DNA of 64,000 bases from Litomosoides sigmodontis (taxonomy: Eukaryota; Nematoda; Chromadorea; Rhabditida; Onchocercidae). The position numbers were made by a program, and so were the translations under genes. The stretch lies in assembly GCA_963070105.1 (NCBI GenBank), contig OY718805.1:4150001-4214000 (forward strand), in the 5' to 3' direction. Shown here one piece after another: positions 1-12,951 of the stretch; the first letter of the stretch is position 1; the number at the start of each line of letters is the position of its first letter. Below the pieces are notes generated by a model. The model was not told where the DNA came from. It ran no database searches and worked only from the letters and a program-made list of their open reading frames with translations.

Positions 1-1229
1 GGAGCAACCAACGTACGTGTAAAATGATACTTGCCAGAAATCATATCCCAATTTTATAACAAATTATACGTCGAAACAAAGATGAATGAATATGCCGAAT
101 GATGTAAATGCATTTTGAATATAGCAACGATAGTGCAGCGAGTGATAGCAATTGCTTTCGTTCTTGTGTGTTGAAAGTTTCAGGAAAAACAGATTGCACA
201 ATTATTAATTTCAATCGAAAAACGAGTTATGATAATGTTTGTCCGTTCCTCACAACTTCCTTCTGAAATACCGATGTGAAGTTTTAGTTGACAGCGAGAG
301 AGAGGCAGAGGGAAAGAGAGAGGGAATGGGCAAATATCACGATGAATAATTGTCATATAAATAATCAAAGATGCTACTTGAGAGATAGAAGGTAAAGTTC
401 GTGATCGAGAAAATTCTTTCACGTACCGATATCGCAGATCAATGGCTGTTTTCACGTATTTGGACGATGTACTTCAAAAATATCGTGTGGCACGAGTTCC
501 ATTGTTTTTGTGTCTTCCTCCTCCTTCTTTTTACCTTAATAGCAATGCATGCTGCTTGCCTCTAATGTTGCACTCATACAAACTGCACTTGCCAATTGTA
601 AGTCAAAGTTTGCGTTTAATTTCATTAATAATTTAATTGCACTAAGCGTCTTTAGTAAGTTACGTTTCGAAATGCTTTTTAGGAGAAATAAATGTTAAAA
701 TGGTTTTCAGGCATAGGAATAACACTTACACCATCGATGTTCGGAAAGTAGCACTATTGATAGGCCGAAGGTAAACAAAACTGATAAAAAACCCAACACA
801 ATGTATGAAATATGTAAAGCAAGCAGTCCTCCTACAATTCGAGCATAGAAGGATCACTTCCAGCAAGGAGGACAATTGCTTATCGCTTAAATGACCTTTC
901 GTCCGTAATCTTAACTATCTGTTCATTCTCTGCCGTAAGCACGACTATTTCCACTGAGCTTCTTTCATTTAGCTACTAAATTTACCAATTTAGCACTCGT
1001 AACTTCGTCGGTTCTCCTCTACCTTTCCTTTCATCACAATCAATTAAATCAGCAATCTCCCTTCTCTCTGCTAATTTAGATTTAGCAGCTCTCTCGTTCA
1101 AATAGCCTAGACAATTAAACCATAAAATTCACAAAAACCCGTACACACACACACACACACACACATGCACACTTCCTCTGATATTCTTTCACAACTTCAA
1201 TCTAATTGTATCTTCACGAAAATTAACTT
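1..1229. other. Intergenic, no gene recognised
   Basis: This AT-rich stretch holds only short open frames without splice-consistent neighbours or recognisable motifs. A (CA)n microsatellite lies at about 1,143-1,165. It may contain exons of a gene that continues off the left edge, but nothing supports one. Confidence 0.5.
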
Positions 1230-1550
1230 TCATCCAAATTTTTTACATTCATTTCGTTCCGCATTATGGGTAGATGAATATGCTGCCTGTCGTCTGTCTA
1301 TGTTCCGCTTATGGCAGACAGAGCCATCTATAGTAACATTAAAATTTCTATAGGCAAATTGACCTCGTAGTTGAAATTTTTTCATCGTTTCAGTGAGAAT
1401 AATTGTAAAATTGATGGGAATTGATCCTTCCCCTAACACTAAATTGATATCAATGAATAATGTTAATGCGACAATCGACCACCAAATATATTCCATTTTT
1501 CTAGCAATAATTAAACATTGCAAAATCACTATCCTATTTACAAATTTCAT
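1230..1550 (-). CDS. Possible small secreted protein (uncertain)
   Basis: An open frame of about 106 codons has an internal methionine followed by a convincing signal-peptide-like segment (MEYIWWSIVALTLFIDINL, then VLGEG), two N-glycosylation sequons (NFT, NVT) and a few cysteines further on. No family is recognised. A GTAAAA donor-like site lies just after the NERNE-type end, so it could be a first exon rather than a whole gene. The opposite strand is also open here, and coding status rests only on the signal-like segment. It may be chance. Confidence 0.25.
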   Translation of the reverse strand: MKFVNRIVILQCLIIARKMEYIWWSIVALTLFIDINLVLGEGSIPINFTIILTETMKKFQLRGQFAYRNFNVTIDGSVCHKRNIDRRQAAYSSTHNAERNECKKFG

Positions 1551-2097
1551 TTATGCTTTTTTAAACAATCAAACGACTCACAAATGTTGCAGGTGAAGAA
1601 TGGATATGGGCACTGCTGCTAGAACACTGCTTGCTTCATCAAAATTTAAGTATGCAAAATTTACTCATTCTAATATTTGTTTAATTCAAAAGAAATAACA
1701 TTATGAAGTGCCTATTCCAACTAATTAGATAATTCTTTTTTCGCATCCTACTCACTTTATTTTATTTCAACTTGTGAGGAGATTTAGGACACTAAATATG
1801 TAGCATCTGCTAAATTGTCAGGGAATTTTTCATGTTTCTGCCAAAATCACAACGTTCGTTTAATCTCGAATTAATGAATTAAATAATTGAGGCTAAAAAA
1901 GTCAGGGATATAAGTTTTAACGTTTTGTGTTAATTTTGAAAATACAACGAATAGGGAGCTTGAATGGAAGTCAGTCCGTTATCTTTTTCAGTTTACTAAA
2001 AAAAAAAAAGTGGAAGGAAAACAAAACACTAAAGTTGGACATTTATTGATGTTTTTCTACAATATATACAGGGATGAGCAGAAGGAACAATGAATCA
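1551..2097. other. Intergenic, 3' flank of the transporter gene
   Basis: Nothing gene-like was seen. It is AT-rich, with short A and T runs (for example 2,000-2,010), and lies downstream of the transporter stop codon at 2,098. Confidence 0.5.
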
Positions 2098-5000
2098 TCA
2101 TCTTAAAATTCTCATTTCCAAAACACCGCATTCATCCGTATGATAATCGATTTGATCAAATGTGATCATTGGACGTGCAGCTGACGGGTCCCAACTATCC
2201 TTTGACCATTCCTCAGGCACAGCACTTCCAAATATTCCAAATACCGCAGCAGAAATTAAGAGAAGAGCTGCTAACATCAAAAAGACCACCCGCCATTCAT
2301 CAGCCTTACTAAAAATCGCTAAAGTAATTCACGTGAAAGAAAATAAACAATATGTTGTTTGAAATTCATCAAAATAAAAAATATGCAAATTTAGGACGAC
2401 TTTGCTCTTCTCCGTACAAAATCAAAATGATTAATATTCCAGTGCCCTAGAACAGTAGCGCATCCATCAACATTTGATGTCACGATAATCACACGTCATT
2501 TATCAAAAGATCAATATCAGTGGTCGCACCAATACCCATGTTTAAGTTTAAAGAGCAACAAACTTTTCTTTCACAAAGAAAACAACAGCAGCTGTTGCGA
2601 AAAAAAATGCAAATCCAATAAAGAACCGGATATACGAAACAATAAATTGCCCAAAGAAACGGCCCACCAGTACCGCACTACGGTAAAACCCGTAAACAGA
2701 AAATGTTAGAATGCATAAAATCAAAGTGAACACCGCCACGATACTGAAATGAAACAGTTTCACAGGATATATTAATTTTGCAAACTATTTCATCTTTTCT
2801 GCCTTTTCATAGAAATCCTCAGAAATGAATAAATGCTAACAGAAACGATGTGATGGTCAATAACTGTTATAACTTTCGATGTAAGGGCCTAATTTATCTG
2901 AATTTCGTCACCGAATCTGTCATAAAAATGAGACACTGTTGATAAATTTTAAATTGCAATAAAGCATTTAACCATATCGCTGACTGTTCCACTTATCAAT
3001 TAACCAATAACTCACGATTATGGCTAAACTGGAAAAAAGTACCTGTGATGAAATATACGTCCAGCAGGAAATATTGCAAGAAATATAAAAATCAATGAAC
3101 AAATAATAAACGAAGTAGTATTGAACGCTAATATTGACGTTCGTTCATTATAAAGCTTCGCTAAACGATACCATAAGCAATGAAACTGTGTCATTATGAA
3201 CTGCAAATGAACAATGTTTGTCAATTTAAAATTAGAAAAAACCTCATCAATGATGTGATACCATTTGTAAACAAAATTATTAACATTTGGCGGAAGAAAC
3301 CATGTGCCCTTTCAGCACTTATGTTAAGGTACACTAATTCTCATACCATGAATAAAAATGGAACGGTAGCCAGTAGTGCTGAATCAGCTCGGGTTTCCCG
3401 AACAATCAGCAAACAATAAAAGGGTAAAAATTGGACCACGATCGATATTACAAGGAAATAGCCACAAGCGGCAATCCAAATTGCCCAAACTGGAAATGAC
3501 GCAATCAACAGAGGACAAGGATTTTCAGCCAACATCCGATTATGTTCAGCCTATAAAAATTTAACAAATTTTGATACACGACTTTAAGCCGTGCTTCATT
3601 TGGTAAAGCTCATAAGAGTAATAAACAATTTGCCATCAATTTCCAACGTCAAAAATCAGCAGTTCTCTGAACAGTGCGATAACTTTACTTTATTACTTCA
3701 TTGATTTAGAAAATATATGCAATAGCAAACTTTGATTTTTCCGGCCACAATTTTATTCAGTTCCAGCCCATTCACTGAGAAGTGATACTGCGGTTTTTCT
3801 CGAAAAACTATTAGCCAAGCCAACGCCAGTATACAGGTTACCGCTGCATGCACCAGAAATGCTGTCCGATAATCATCGGTGAATACATAAGACGAGATCG
3901 GCCAACTAATTAAAGGTGCCAGCTGCAACTTTATAAAAATTTTGCTTGTCAGTGCGCAAGCAACATCTATCCTTTAGAAAATAGTCTTAACAAACCTCAC
4001 ATTTTAGACATGTATTATCATCAAAAATGTAAACAAGTTAACCTGAATGAAAGATGTGCAACAAATCAGAAACAGAAATTGCTGTTTTAGTGTTCCCCAA
4101 TTTGCCGTTACTGAACCGATCATTGGAAAAACACTGGCAAAGGCCAAACCCTGCATAAATCGCATGCAAGCTGTTAAATATCGGCCTGAACTACAAATAA
4201 TTTTGAGATTAAATTAACCAACATTTCCTAAACATCCGTATTTTTTAAAAACACAAAATCAAAACATGCATTTCATTAACAAATAAATGCATAAGTACCG
4301 TATTTAATTTGAGGTGTTATGGCAAGCAATGCGGTCGCTGCGGCAGATACCATCATCATAATAGCAAAAAACCGACGACTACCAAATGTCTGAAGAAACC
4401 ATGAAGTAGCGAAAGATCCACAAAACATTCCAATGCCTGGAGCAGTCCAAACCAAGAAGTGTTGCACTCTTCCCCTCAATGTTCCATGTGCAACATTTTC
4501 GCTTAAAATAGATTTATAATTAAATATCATGCTAAAAAACCATTAAATGAAGCATATTAAATCTACCTAGTTGATTTATTCATTCAGAGCATCTGATCAG
4601 CACGTATCAAACAGAAGTAAAAGCTCATCAACAATATCAGCTATCAAATTCTCATTTATTAGATTGTTTGCATTATGAAGGCAATACTAAGAAAAGCTGT
4701 CGATTTTTACGTTAGCAAATTTATTTGAACTAGAAATAAACTAACATTTGAATTTGCTGTTCCGGTTTTTCGCCACTATTTTTCAACTTATCACCCCATT
4801 GCCTATCTTTATCGGGTTGTAGGCCATTTTTATAGGTTTGTTCTAGAAGTGAAATAGCTATTAAAAACATTTTTATAAATAGCAATGTTTTTTTTTTAAA
4901 TATACAACGATTCTTTTCCATTGTATTTTTCAAAACGTATTATGGAAAGTAAAGAATGCGTTGGAAGCTTACGTTCACTGTCCTTCTGTTTGGAAAGAAT

Positions 5001-6350
5001 TGGAACTTCCATTCCAGTTGATCTAGAAATAAAGTTGTAAAAAAAAGTTGCTAGTTTAAAAATCTAGATTTTTTAATGATTTTCAAAGCAACCCACGAAG
5101 TTTTCGTCCTTTCGTTATTTTCATTTTCGTCTAAAATCAAATTCCCAGCAGTGAACGTTACGTTTTTTGCTAAAAAAAAGAAACAAAAAGAAATAATACA
5201 TTGAATTACAACATCAAATTTACAGAAAATGAAGATACTATTTTAACTACTTTTCTTATATACAAAATGTTTACTTTTCCTATCTGAAATATCGGAGCCA
5301 TCATCATCAGCAATACTTCGTAAAAATCGTCCTGAAAAACGGAAGTGAAATGGCAGTTATCACAGCGTCTATTTCAGCTAGCAAAGTAATGGAGGAAAGT
5401 AATTCCACTTCATTACAGATCTAAAAATGATTCTTCTAAGATATTAGAAAGATTTTGAAAATTCATTATTCAAATCTTAAAGTATCAATAATCAAAAGTT
5501 GTAAAATACTTTGTTCTGCAGAGGGCAACTGTATCAAATGTGTTTGCTTCCACAATTGTGTATCCTGTAAAATGACAATTAAAGATGTTTTTATATATAA
5601 CTTAAAGCTATCATTAGCAATTATCGTTCCTTAACAATTATTTAAAATTAAGAAAAATTGATTAGTGCAAGAAAATGAAATTTGCCTTAGTCATCATCCA
5701 TCCCAAAATTGAAAAGTACTAAACTCTGCAAAGGTTAGGCGTTTATTTGAAATGCAAAATTATCATTTTGGCATCAATTTCAAATAAAAAATAAATTCCA
5801 CATTACTTTATGTGTATTTAACTACGATATCGGAAATGTTCAACTAAAAAGCAAATCTCTTCTTTTTTACAGATGCTAAATTAAAATATCGATGCATCTA
5901 AGACTGTCAGTCGCTCATTCATAACTACAGAATTCAATAATTTCAATAGAATCTGCATAGCACTTCATTCCACATGAAATGTATTAGACGAAAATTAAAG
6001 TTCAAATTAATCTGTCATGAATAAAGTGCAAGATTTCATCTGTCACAGAGAAATTGAAGAGTAATTTTAAAATTTGAATAATGAAAAAAAATGAAAATAC
6101 TGAGGCGGTAAAAAGAAGCAACCTGGTAATCGTCGTATATTACAGCAATGCTGTAGAGGATAATATTGGCGAACAAAATACTTGAACAGGAAATTAATAA
6201 TATCAAAACAAAATAGCGAATATTATTACAACAATTAAACTGCGGAGATTTCAGCATTCGCTGAAATATATTTTCACTTATATCATTATTATTTAGTACT
6301 TTCAGACGAAAATTTTTCAGAAACCATCCGTCCTCATACAAATTAAACAT
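2098..6350 (-). CDS. SLC17-type major facilitator anion transporter
   Basis: Thirteen exons chain without a phase break: 6350-6123, 5564-5510, 5331-5275, 5169-5097, 5022-4973, 4842-4746, 4501-4299, 4185-4043, 3928-3731, 3550-3347, 3200-3043, 2743-2564 and 2308-2098, giving about 618 aa. Exon 1 carries the first membrane helix (RYFVLILLISCSSILFANII). The next exons encode a hydrophilic loop with glycosylation sequons (NVTF), as expected for the first lumenal loop of the SLC17 family. Later exons show family landmarks: FGSRRFFAIMM after the second helix, GRYLTACMRFMQG, AEHNRML before the second bundle, GFYRSAVLVGR, and the closing DEWRVVF helix ending FGSAVPEEW. The family carries phosphate, glutamate, nucleotide or sialic acid with Na+ or H+. 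The substrate cannot be told here, and the protein is divergent. It resembles the large nematode SLC17 set rather than a vesicular glutamate transporter. Confidence 0.85.
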
Positions 6351-8009
6351 CTAAAAAATTTCATTATTCCTCTCTCTCTCTCTCTGTCTCTCTTCCTCTC
6401 TTCCGAGTTTAACAAAAACGACAGATGAAATTTTACAGACAGTAAAACTTCAGAAAAATTTATTCATAGAAGTCAATTGTGATACAACAGAATGACAATT
6501 GCGCCAATCTCATCTCTTCTTCATCCAAATTCCGCTTATCGGTACTCATTAAGACACTACGACGTTCATTCGCAGTAAAATTTTATCACAAATTTCACTA
6601 TAACTTCTTCGCTGGGTCAGATCCTTTGAGGAAAAAACCAAGCATTGGAATGCAATGCACCGACCGAATGTCCGGTAGTACACGAAGGAGGAGGAAAAGA
6701 GTTGTTGAAAAGTTAAAAAAATATTTAACTGAAACAATAAGAACTTCGAGAAGTACTAAATTTAAAATGCAGTAAAATTGCACAGAGTACAATTTAAGTA
6801 CTACGAATGGTGTCATCGATAGGAAAAAAGTGGTTTATCAGTTTGAACTGATAGATGACAGTGGCAATGTCATCACAGCAAGTGGACAAAGAGGGATGAT
6901 AGAGAAGGAAAGTACGATGAGCGAATACAATGCTTGGATCGATCTCTCCCATTTAAATCTTTTTCATGTGGGAAATTGGTCACTGAAAGGTCACACAAGC
7001 ACACACACACATGATGAGAGGATTACGTGCTCGTTACCTAGAACTACTACTACTTGCTAGTTGTTGAGAATGAGTAAGTGAGAAATATTACTGACTGACC
7101 ACAGAGATGTCGTGGACGATCTCTCTCTCTCTCTCTAATTGCATTCAATCATTTTTACTACACATATTTATTTAATAGCGTAATGCAAATGTTGTCAGAC
7201 GGCTTACTTAATATTGTTTGTGAATGAAATTTGAAAAAGTATCAAATAGCTGGAAGAGACGGAATAGGATGGGTTCGTTCACATCTGATCACAGTGTACG
7301 AAATTTACCCTTCCATAAAGATCCTAGCACTACTACTGGCACGACAAGCAGACAAGTTTTCGCGAAAACTTGACGTACGTGAGAAGACGTCTTCCAACTG
7401 ATTTAACTCAATTTGCTTTAGCAATGGCACAGATCAGACGGTGGTGTGAGATGGCATATTTCAGTGCGGTAAAACACGTCGGTACGCGCGGTAAGAGTGA
7501 TAGCAAAGCATCGGTGGAGCGGCACATCGTCGAGATGGAATTCCTTGTAAAGATAGCTAAACCACAGAGAGAGCATTCCAAGCTTATCACATACGACGAC
7601 GGATGGATGGACAGCTTGAGCATTAGCATTAGATGGAAGGGAAGGCGAAGGAGCAGGTAGGAGGAGGAGGGAAATGCATGTAAGTGATTAAGTGAAAGTG
7701 AAGCAAATGATGAACGAGAAGAGATCAATTGGAATTTTGAAGAAGCGGAAGGTACACCTTTCCTCCTTCCCTCTCTCTCTCTCTCACTCACTCACTCACT
7801 CACTCAACAGAGAAATTTCTTAATTTCAAATAAGCAACCGGCGGCATATTTAAAGTTAACTTTAAATGAAAAAGAAATCAGAAAATACCGCACAAAAATG
7901 CTTCAACGGCAATCTGCAAAATGTTTAGGCGGAGGAGAAAGTAAAGTGAGCGGAAGACAGGCATTTGTGTTAAAATTCCGCACCAAACAAGATCAGCGAT
8001 GCAGTGCAC

Positions 8010-8116
8010 TGCGTGTGTGTGTGTGTGTGTGTATGTTTGTGTGTGTGCACGTGCGATAGAGAAAATGCATGCACACACACGCACACCCACACACACACAC
8101 ATATATATATATATAG
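8010..8116. repeat. Inverted GT / CA microsatellite plus (TA)n
   Basis: A (GT)n tract at about 8,012-8,048 is followed after a short spacer by a (CA)n tract at about 8,070-8,100 and then (TA)n. Since GT and CA tracts are complementary, the transcript or single strand could fold back into a long hairpin. Confidence 0.8.
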
Positions 8117-8474
8117 GTGTATATGCAGGCTATATGGGGCGCATTCTGACTCCCACAATTGTGACAACGTAATGAGCGAGCGAAAGGAACTAACAGACTG
8201 TAAATTTGTAGCGACACGCAGGCGGCATCCATTCCAAGCACTCATAAGATGTGCGGTGCGGCCAATGATCGGCCGTCTTAGCCGACTCTCCGATCCGTGA
8301 TATTACCGCCTGAATAAATGTCGTCCTCGTCAACCTCAGACGACAACTCACTTCACGGAAATGTCGTAAATTTTATCGTCAATTGTTAATGAGCAAAATT
8401 ACTATTATTATTATTGTCATCACTATTATTAATTATTTAATTCTTCACTGACATGATGGATAAAGTGAAACTTT

Positions 8475-8640
8475 CAGGAAGCATTAATTTTTAAGGAAAG
8501 TTTTATTTTTTTTTAAGGAACCTAATATTAGTTTAATTTTTAAGGAAACTAATATTAGTTTTCGAGAGAATTTTTAAGGAAAAATTTCAGGAAGCAGTAA
8601 TTTTTAGGAAAATTAACTTTCAGGAAGTATTAATTTTGCA
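8475..8640. repeat. Degenerate tandem repeats around TTTTTAAGGAA
   Basis: Imperfect units alternate between a TTTCAGGAAGCA-type block and a TTTTTAAGGAAA-type block, with CTAATATTAGTTT repeated once. It looks like a decayed minisatellite with no coding potential. Confidence 0.65.
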
Positions 8641-9072
8641 AGTATGCGATGTTGTTTTTCTATATCAATTAATTCAAATGATGAATCATTCGATTATTAC
8701 AGCGAATTGACTAATACTGACTAATAGGTAGAATGGTAAAATGAAATGTGTTGCGATCAGTAATTGCGTTTTGTGAACAACTTTTTAAATTATTCTATGC
8801 CAACATAGGTAATTTATTTTAATCCAAAATGAAAATATAACAGAAAATGAAGAACAAAGGAAAAATAACAGGAAGAGCACAGAGAAAACGATACGATGAC
8901 CAAATTACTTTTCAAGGAAATGGCTCATTTCTTTGAAATTTCTATATCTCTCTAGGCTCTGTTTACTCACACCAAATCAATATACCTCAACGTAAATAAC
9001 TTCTTTTTTTTAATTGAAGTGGCACATAAATCATTTCTTTACACACTCTTGCCGGTACTTGGCTGGTTATTT

Positions 9073-11685
9073 TCAATCTGAACGTGCAAGCCAAAGTGCA
9101 GACCTAGGCTTACTTCGTATTGTTCCATCGTAGTTGGGAGCTGGTAACTTTGAGCGATCCACGTCAGAATAATAGGGATGCTTGAGAAGTTGTTTAGCTG
9201 ATGCACGTTTAGCTGGATCGTACGTAAGTAAGAGCTAAAAGCACAAGAAAAGTTGCACATATCAGTGGGCATATTTTCACGTGCTACTCGTAATAGTTTT
9301 AGTATATCTTTGTTTTGCGATAAGCACTACTCAACTTATATGTGAAGAGTGCAACAGTTTTCAACGTGAAAATTACATTAGCACTTAACCAAACGCAACA
9401 AATGGTTCAGTTATACGACTACCACATCAATTCTCAATATTTCCACACAGCTGATGTTTCCGTTTAGTTTTAATAATAAAGTATTGGATGAATTCCTTTC
9501 CTGTAAAGCTAAAACTGAGTTCAAGGAGTGAAACAAAAAAACTTTTAATCTTCAGGTGAGTCATTAAACGAACTCGAATTACTGCGATACCGATGGGATC
9601 CACGTAGGCGCTGAGCAAATTATCTAGATGATCATGTTCATAACGAGGAAATACAATAACCGAATAGTATGGTAATTCAGACACTCCTTTCCAGATCTCT
9701 TCTGTTGGCGTTTTCAATCTCCTGCCAAGATAGCATTATTTCAAAAATTACTGTACCTCATTAGTCAAAGCGTTAAAAAGTGAATTTAATTCATTTGAAA
9801 TTTTACAGCTAATAGATAACGCTTATTAATAGATGACCTGTAAAGATCTTTTCATTTGTTTATGAAAAGAAAAGAAAAACGAACGAAAATATTTCTTTTA
9901 GCTGGCTTGTTGGTGATGACCCGGGGAAGAGAACATCTTTTGTAGCCATTTGAGCAAATATACATCCGATACTCCACATATCCACTGCTGGAGTGTATCG
10001 AAGTGCTCCAAGAAGTATTTCAGGTGCTCTGTACGCTTGTGTTACTATCTTAATTTTAGATACATTCCACAAAGCAGAACATGCAATATTCCATACGACT
10101 TAAAATGAAAAGATAATGAATTTCTGAAGATCGAAATTCATTTCTTTCAATAATTTGCTATTCTAAACTTCGCAGAATTATAAAAATCAATGAATTTGTT
10201 GCACTGTTGCTTTTAACAATATTCTCTCCTTATAATACTTCCCGAGACTTCACGTTTCGAAATAAAATTAAAAATACAATGCAAACTAGTTATAAAGGTC
10301 ATGTGATTCACCTGGCTTGTGTAAGGACGTGTTGGTACATTGAACTCTCTTGCCAAACCAAAATCAGCAATTTTGATAGCGCCATAAGTATTGAGTAAGA
10401 GGTTTGAGGGTTTCATATCACGATGCAAAATGGCTCGCTGATGGCAATAGCACATCCCTTGAAGGATTTGATATTGAAATGATTTCTGCTAAAATGCACT
10501 GACATTGTAAGTGAGATCACAATACTGCTTTGGATATGCATTACTAAAAAAGTTCTTGCTAACACACGAAGTTATAGCTAGTCTAAAATACTCCTATAAG
10601 CATAGCGAAAATGAGATAATATAATTTATGGATATAGTTTCGCTGGATATAATTTCGATGGATATAATTTCGCTGATAATATATCATTCACTAATCAGAA
10701 CACCACATCTACCTGGACATATAATTAGCTAAGATCATTAGCGGCGATAGAATCGTATGCTGAGAAACACAAACGGATACCAACACATTTCAGACGAAGT
10801 CCGTAGTGATCGATCAGCTGATCGACCATTTTTATCCTCCGGTTGGATTACCATTGGATATAGTTAGTATAGTTTGAATTAAGAATAAATTAGAACATAA
10901 TGATGGATAACAAGATAGCAAACATTACAAGCCATCGTTCCATGAAAATATTCTTCGGCAGTTGTTGCAAATATTTCCACAAGTCGATATACAAATATTC
11001 GAAAGCTAAGTGTACATTTGTCTCATCGAAAATCACTTCTTCAAGCCTAAAAATATCAGGTAAGAATTGTTCTGAAGCTAACCTTATAGAAACAGAAACG
11101 CTACTTTTCACATCCTCGACAGTTAAATAAAATAAATTTAAATTCTTAATTTTGCACACTAACCGCACAATATTTGGATGGTCCAATTCTCTCATAATTG
11201 ATATTTCTCGCAAAACATTGGGTTCAAAGCCATCGGGGGTTCTGTCGAAGCAAAGACACTTCAAAGCAACAAGCTTCCCGGTCCGAATGTCAGCTGCTTT
11301 GAAGACCAATCCATAACTGCCTCAATTAATTAATGCTTTTCGAACTAATCTTACACGTCTTAATGAAATTTTGTAATTGTATTATTTAATTACGATGTTC
11401 CACTAATACTCATATATGCAAAATTTTGGAACAAAGTATACAACTCTCAACTGTTCAAGACTGCCCAGAATGACGTTACTGAAATCACTAAGCCTGAGCT
11501 ACCATTGAGCCCTCAGCTGAGATATCCTTTCAACTTATCAGATTGAAACATTCGAAATAACATTCACTGACGCCCAACAAGTAATTTGAGCTAGAAAAGT
11601 GATAATGCATTAATGAGAAATAATCACCTTCACCGATCGTCTCTATCTTAGAGTAATATTTCAGTCCATCTTCCGAAGTGGTCAT
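9073..11685 (-). CDS. Divergent CDK1/2-like cyclin-dependent kinase paralogue
   Basis: Seven exons: 11685-11628, 11320-11164, 11046-10929, 10488-10312, 10048-9885, 9721-9574 and 9234-9073, giving about 327 aa, close to a bare CDK catalytic domain. The glycine loop is GEGSYG (residues 18-23), so the inhibitory Thr14 equivalent is Ser and Tyr15 is kept. The lysine is in VALK (K40). The cyclin-binding helix, PSTAIRE in CDK1/2, reads PNVLRE (53-58). The catalytic loop is HRDMKPSN (D135), DFG is intact (153-155), and the T-loop threonine is present (T168) but is followed by VTQAYRAPE instead of VTLWYRAPE. It lies next to cdk-1 with the same exon structure, so it is a tandem duplicate. It is probably an active kinase with a changed cyclin partner; the partner and role are unknown. 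A 15-bp tandem repeat sits in intron 3. Confidence 0.9.
10626..10672. repeat. Three-copy 15-bp tandem repeat
   Basis: Three near-identical 15-bp units of the form GGATATAATTTCGCT, differing at one or two positions, lie inside the third intron of the CDK paralogue. No function is evident. Confidence 0.75.
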
Positions 11686-12951
11686 TTCCAAATGGTACAC
11701 GAGTTTCCTTTAAAGATACGTTTCATTTTAAATCTAACACTAAAACAATTCATTTGATGTGCTGAATTCAATAAATGTTAAAATTGCGAAATCTATTAAT
11801 TGAAGAATAGTTACTGTTATTATCATTAGAAAATTTGATATATTAAAACATCCCCGAATAAGCACAGCTATTGTTCACGTGGCATTACCGTTGCTCCTCC
11901 TCAACCTCCCTTATTCCATTCAACTTAACACATTAATTTACTATAAAATTTCGGCCACTTCCAAAACAAACTTGTAACATAACCTTTCCTCATATCATCC
12001 TTAATTACAATTTCGAGCTAAAGAACGGTATGTTTTGAGTCGCACGAACGTGAGATATTACTGTTCACCCTAAACTGACGAACGATATGTGTCGAAAACG
12101 ATGAAGGCGATGGAAAGATCATCCTTTATGCCTGCATTATTGATCTCAATGATCCTGTATCCTTATGATTTGTGGAAAATCAAGATACTGATGTCATTCT
12201 TCACAGAAAGCTCAAAATTTAATGTGTTAAATGACAAGCAATTTGTACCTCGACAGCTCTATAGGTAATACCTTCCTAGCATTCAAATTTTGAAATACTG
12301 GAAGCACACACACACACACACACACACACACAACAAAACATGACCACCAATCTGCTTTGATGACTGTGAACCACTAGAATAAGCATTTTTGGGATGTAGT
12401 TCTGTAACATGTTATCATTTCTAAGTATTATTGGCCAAGGTGTCCCTAAAACCTAAAATTCTTAGAACAATGTAATCCTTAGAAAGCTTACGCTGAGAAT
12501 ATCGGCAACAACTAGTATCATTTCCTACTGATGCACAATCCATGTAACGAAAAATACCACAGATTTGAATTAGAGTCCTGCAACCTCAAGAATTTGAGGA
12601 AAATTCCTTCAATCTTTCCAATACATGAATACTTAACATTTCCCCCCCCCCCCCCCCCCCCATTTTATAGTCTGCAGAAAGAAAAATCCTTCAAAAACTT
12701 TATTCTATTAAAAGATGAAAAAGGTGATAATTTGCAATTGTACATGCTGAAGCAAAAGTCAAAATACATGAATAAAAAACATTTAAGAATGTCATTCTTC
12801 TATAAAACAAAGCAGGTAAATTAAATATATTTGCAGTGAATACTTAGCATTTTCAAAAACCATCATACTGCAACGGTCTACATATCAAAAACCAAGAGAA
12901 TAGACTCAAAGTACAGACTGCTAATTTGCGACAAGAGAATCTGGGATGAAA
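11686..12951. other. Intergenic between the two CDK genes
   Basis: This holds the presumed promoter of the CDK paralogue and the 3' flank of cdk-1. A (CA)n microsatellite lies at 12,305-12,332 and a 20-base C run at 12,642-12,661. No splice-consistent coding sequence was seen; the plus-strand frame at 12,531-12,824 crosses the C run and has no recognisable features. Confidence 0.6.
12642..12661. repeat. Homopolymer C run (20 C)
   Basis: Twenty consecutive C residues in otherwise AT-rich DNA. The length may be inexact from sequencing slippage. Confidence 0.9.

Larger units (their letters stand above)
6351..9072. other. Gene-poor, simple-repeat-rich intergenic region
   Basis: About 2.7 kb separates the transporter start from the 3' end of the CDK paralogue. 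It contains CT runs (6,369-6,385; 7,117-7,136), a TCAC tetranucleotide run (7,785-7,805), the GT/CA tracts near 8,010-8,100, an ATT-rich stretch (8,401-8,440) and a degenerate tandem array (8,475-8,640). The longest frames are repeat-driven or composition-driven and show no domain. It probably contains the transporter promoter. Confidence 0.6.

Noticed and set aside
2400..2545. Possible extra exon of the SLC17 transporter
   Set aside because: The flanking exons join in phase (VKEN to KADEWRVVF) and match the family without it.
7370..7791. Open frames of 96 and 127 codons on opposite strands
   Set aside because: No motif, no splice context and low-complexity Ser/Leu composition from CT-rich DNA.
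7878..8300. Overlapping open frames on both strands rich in Cys/Val and Thr/His
   Set aside because: They are translations of the GT/CA microsatellites.
12531..12824. Plus-strand frame containing a run of prolines
   Set aside because: The prolines come from the C homopolymer, and nothing else supports coding.
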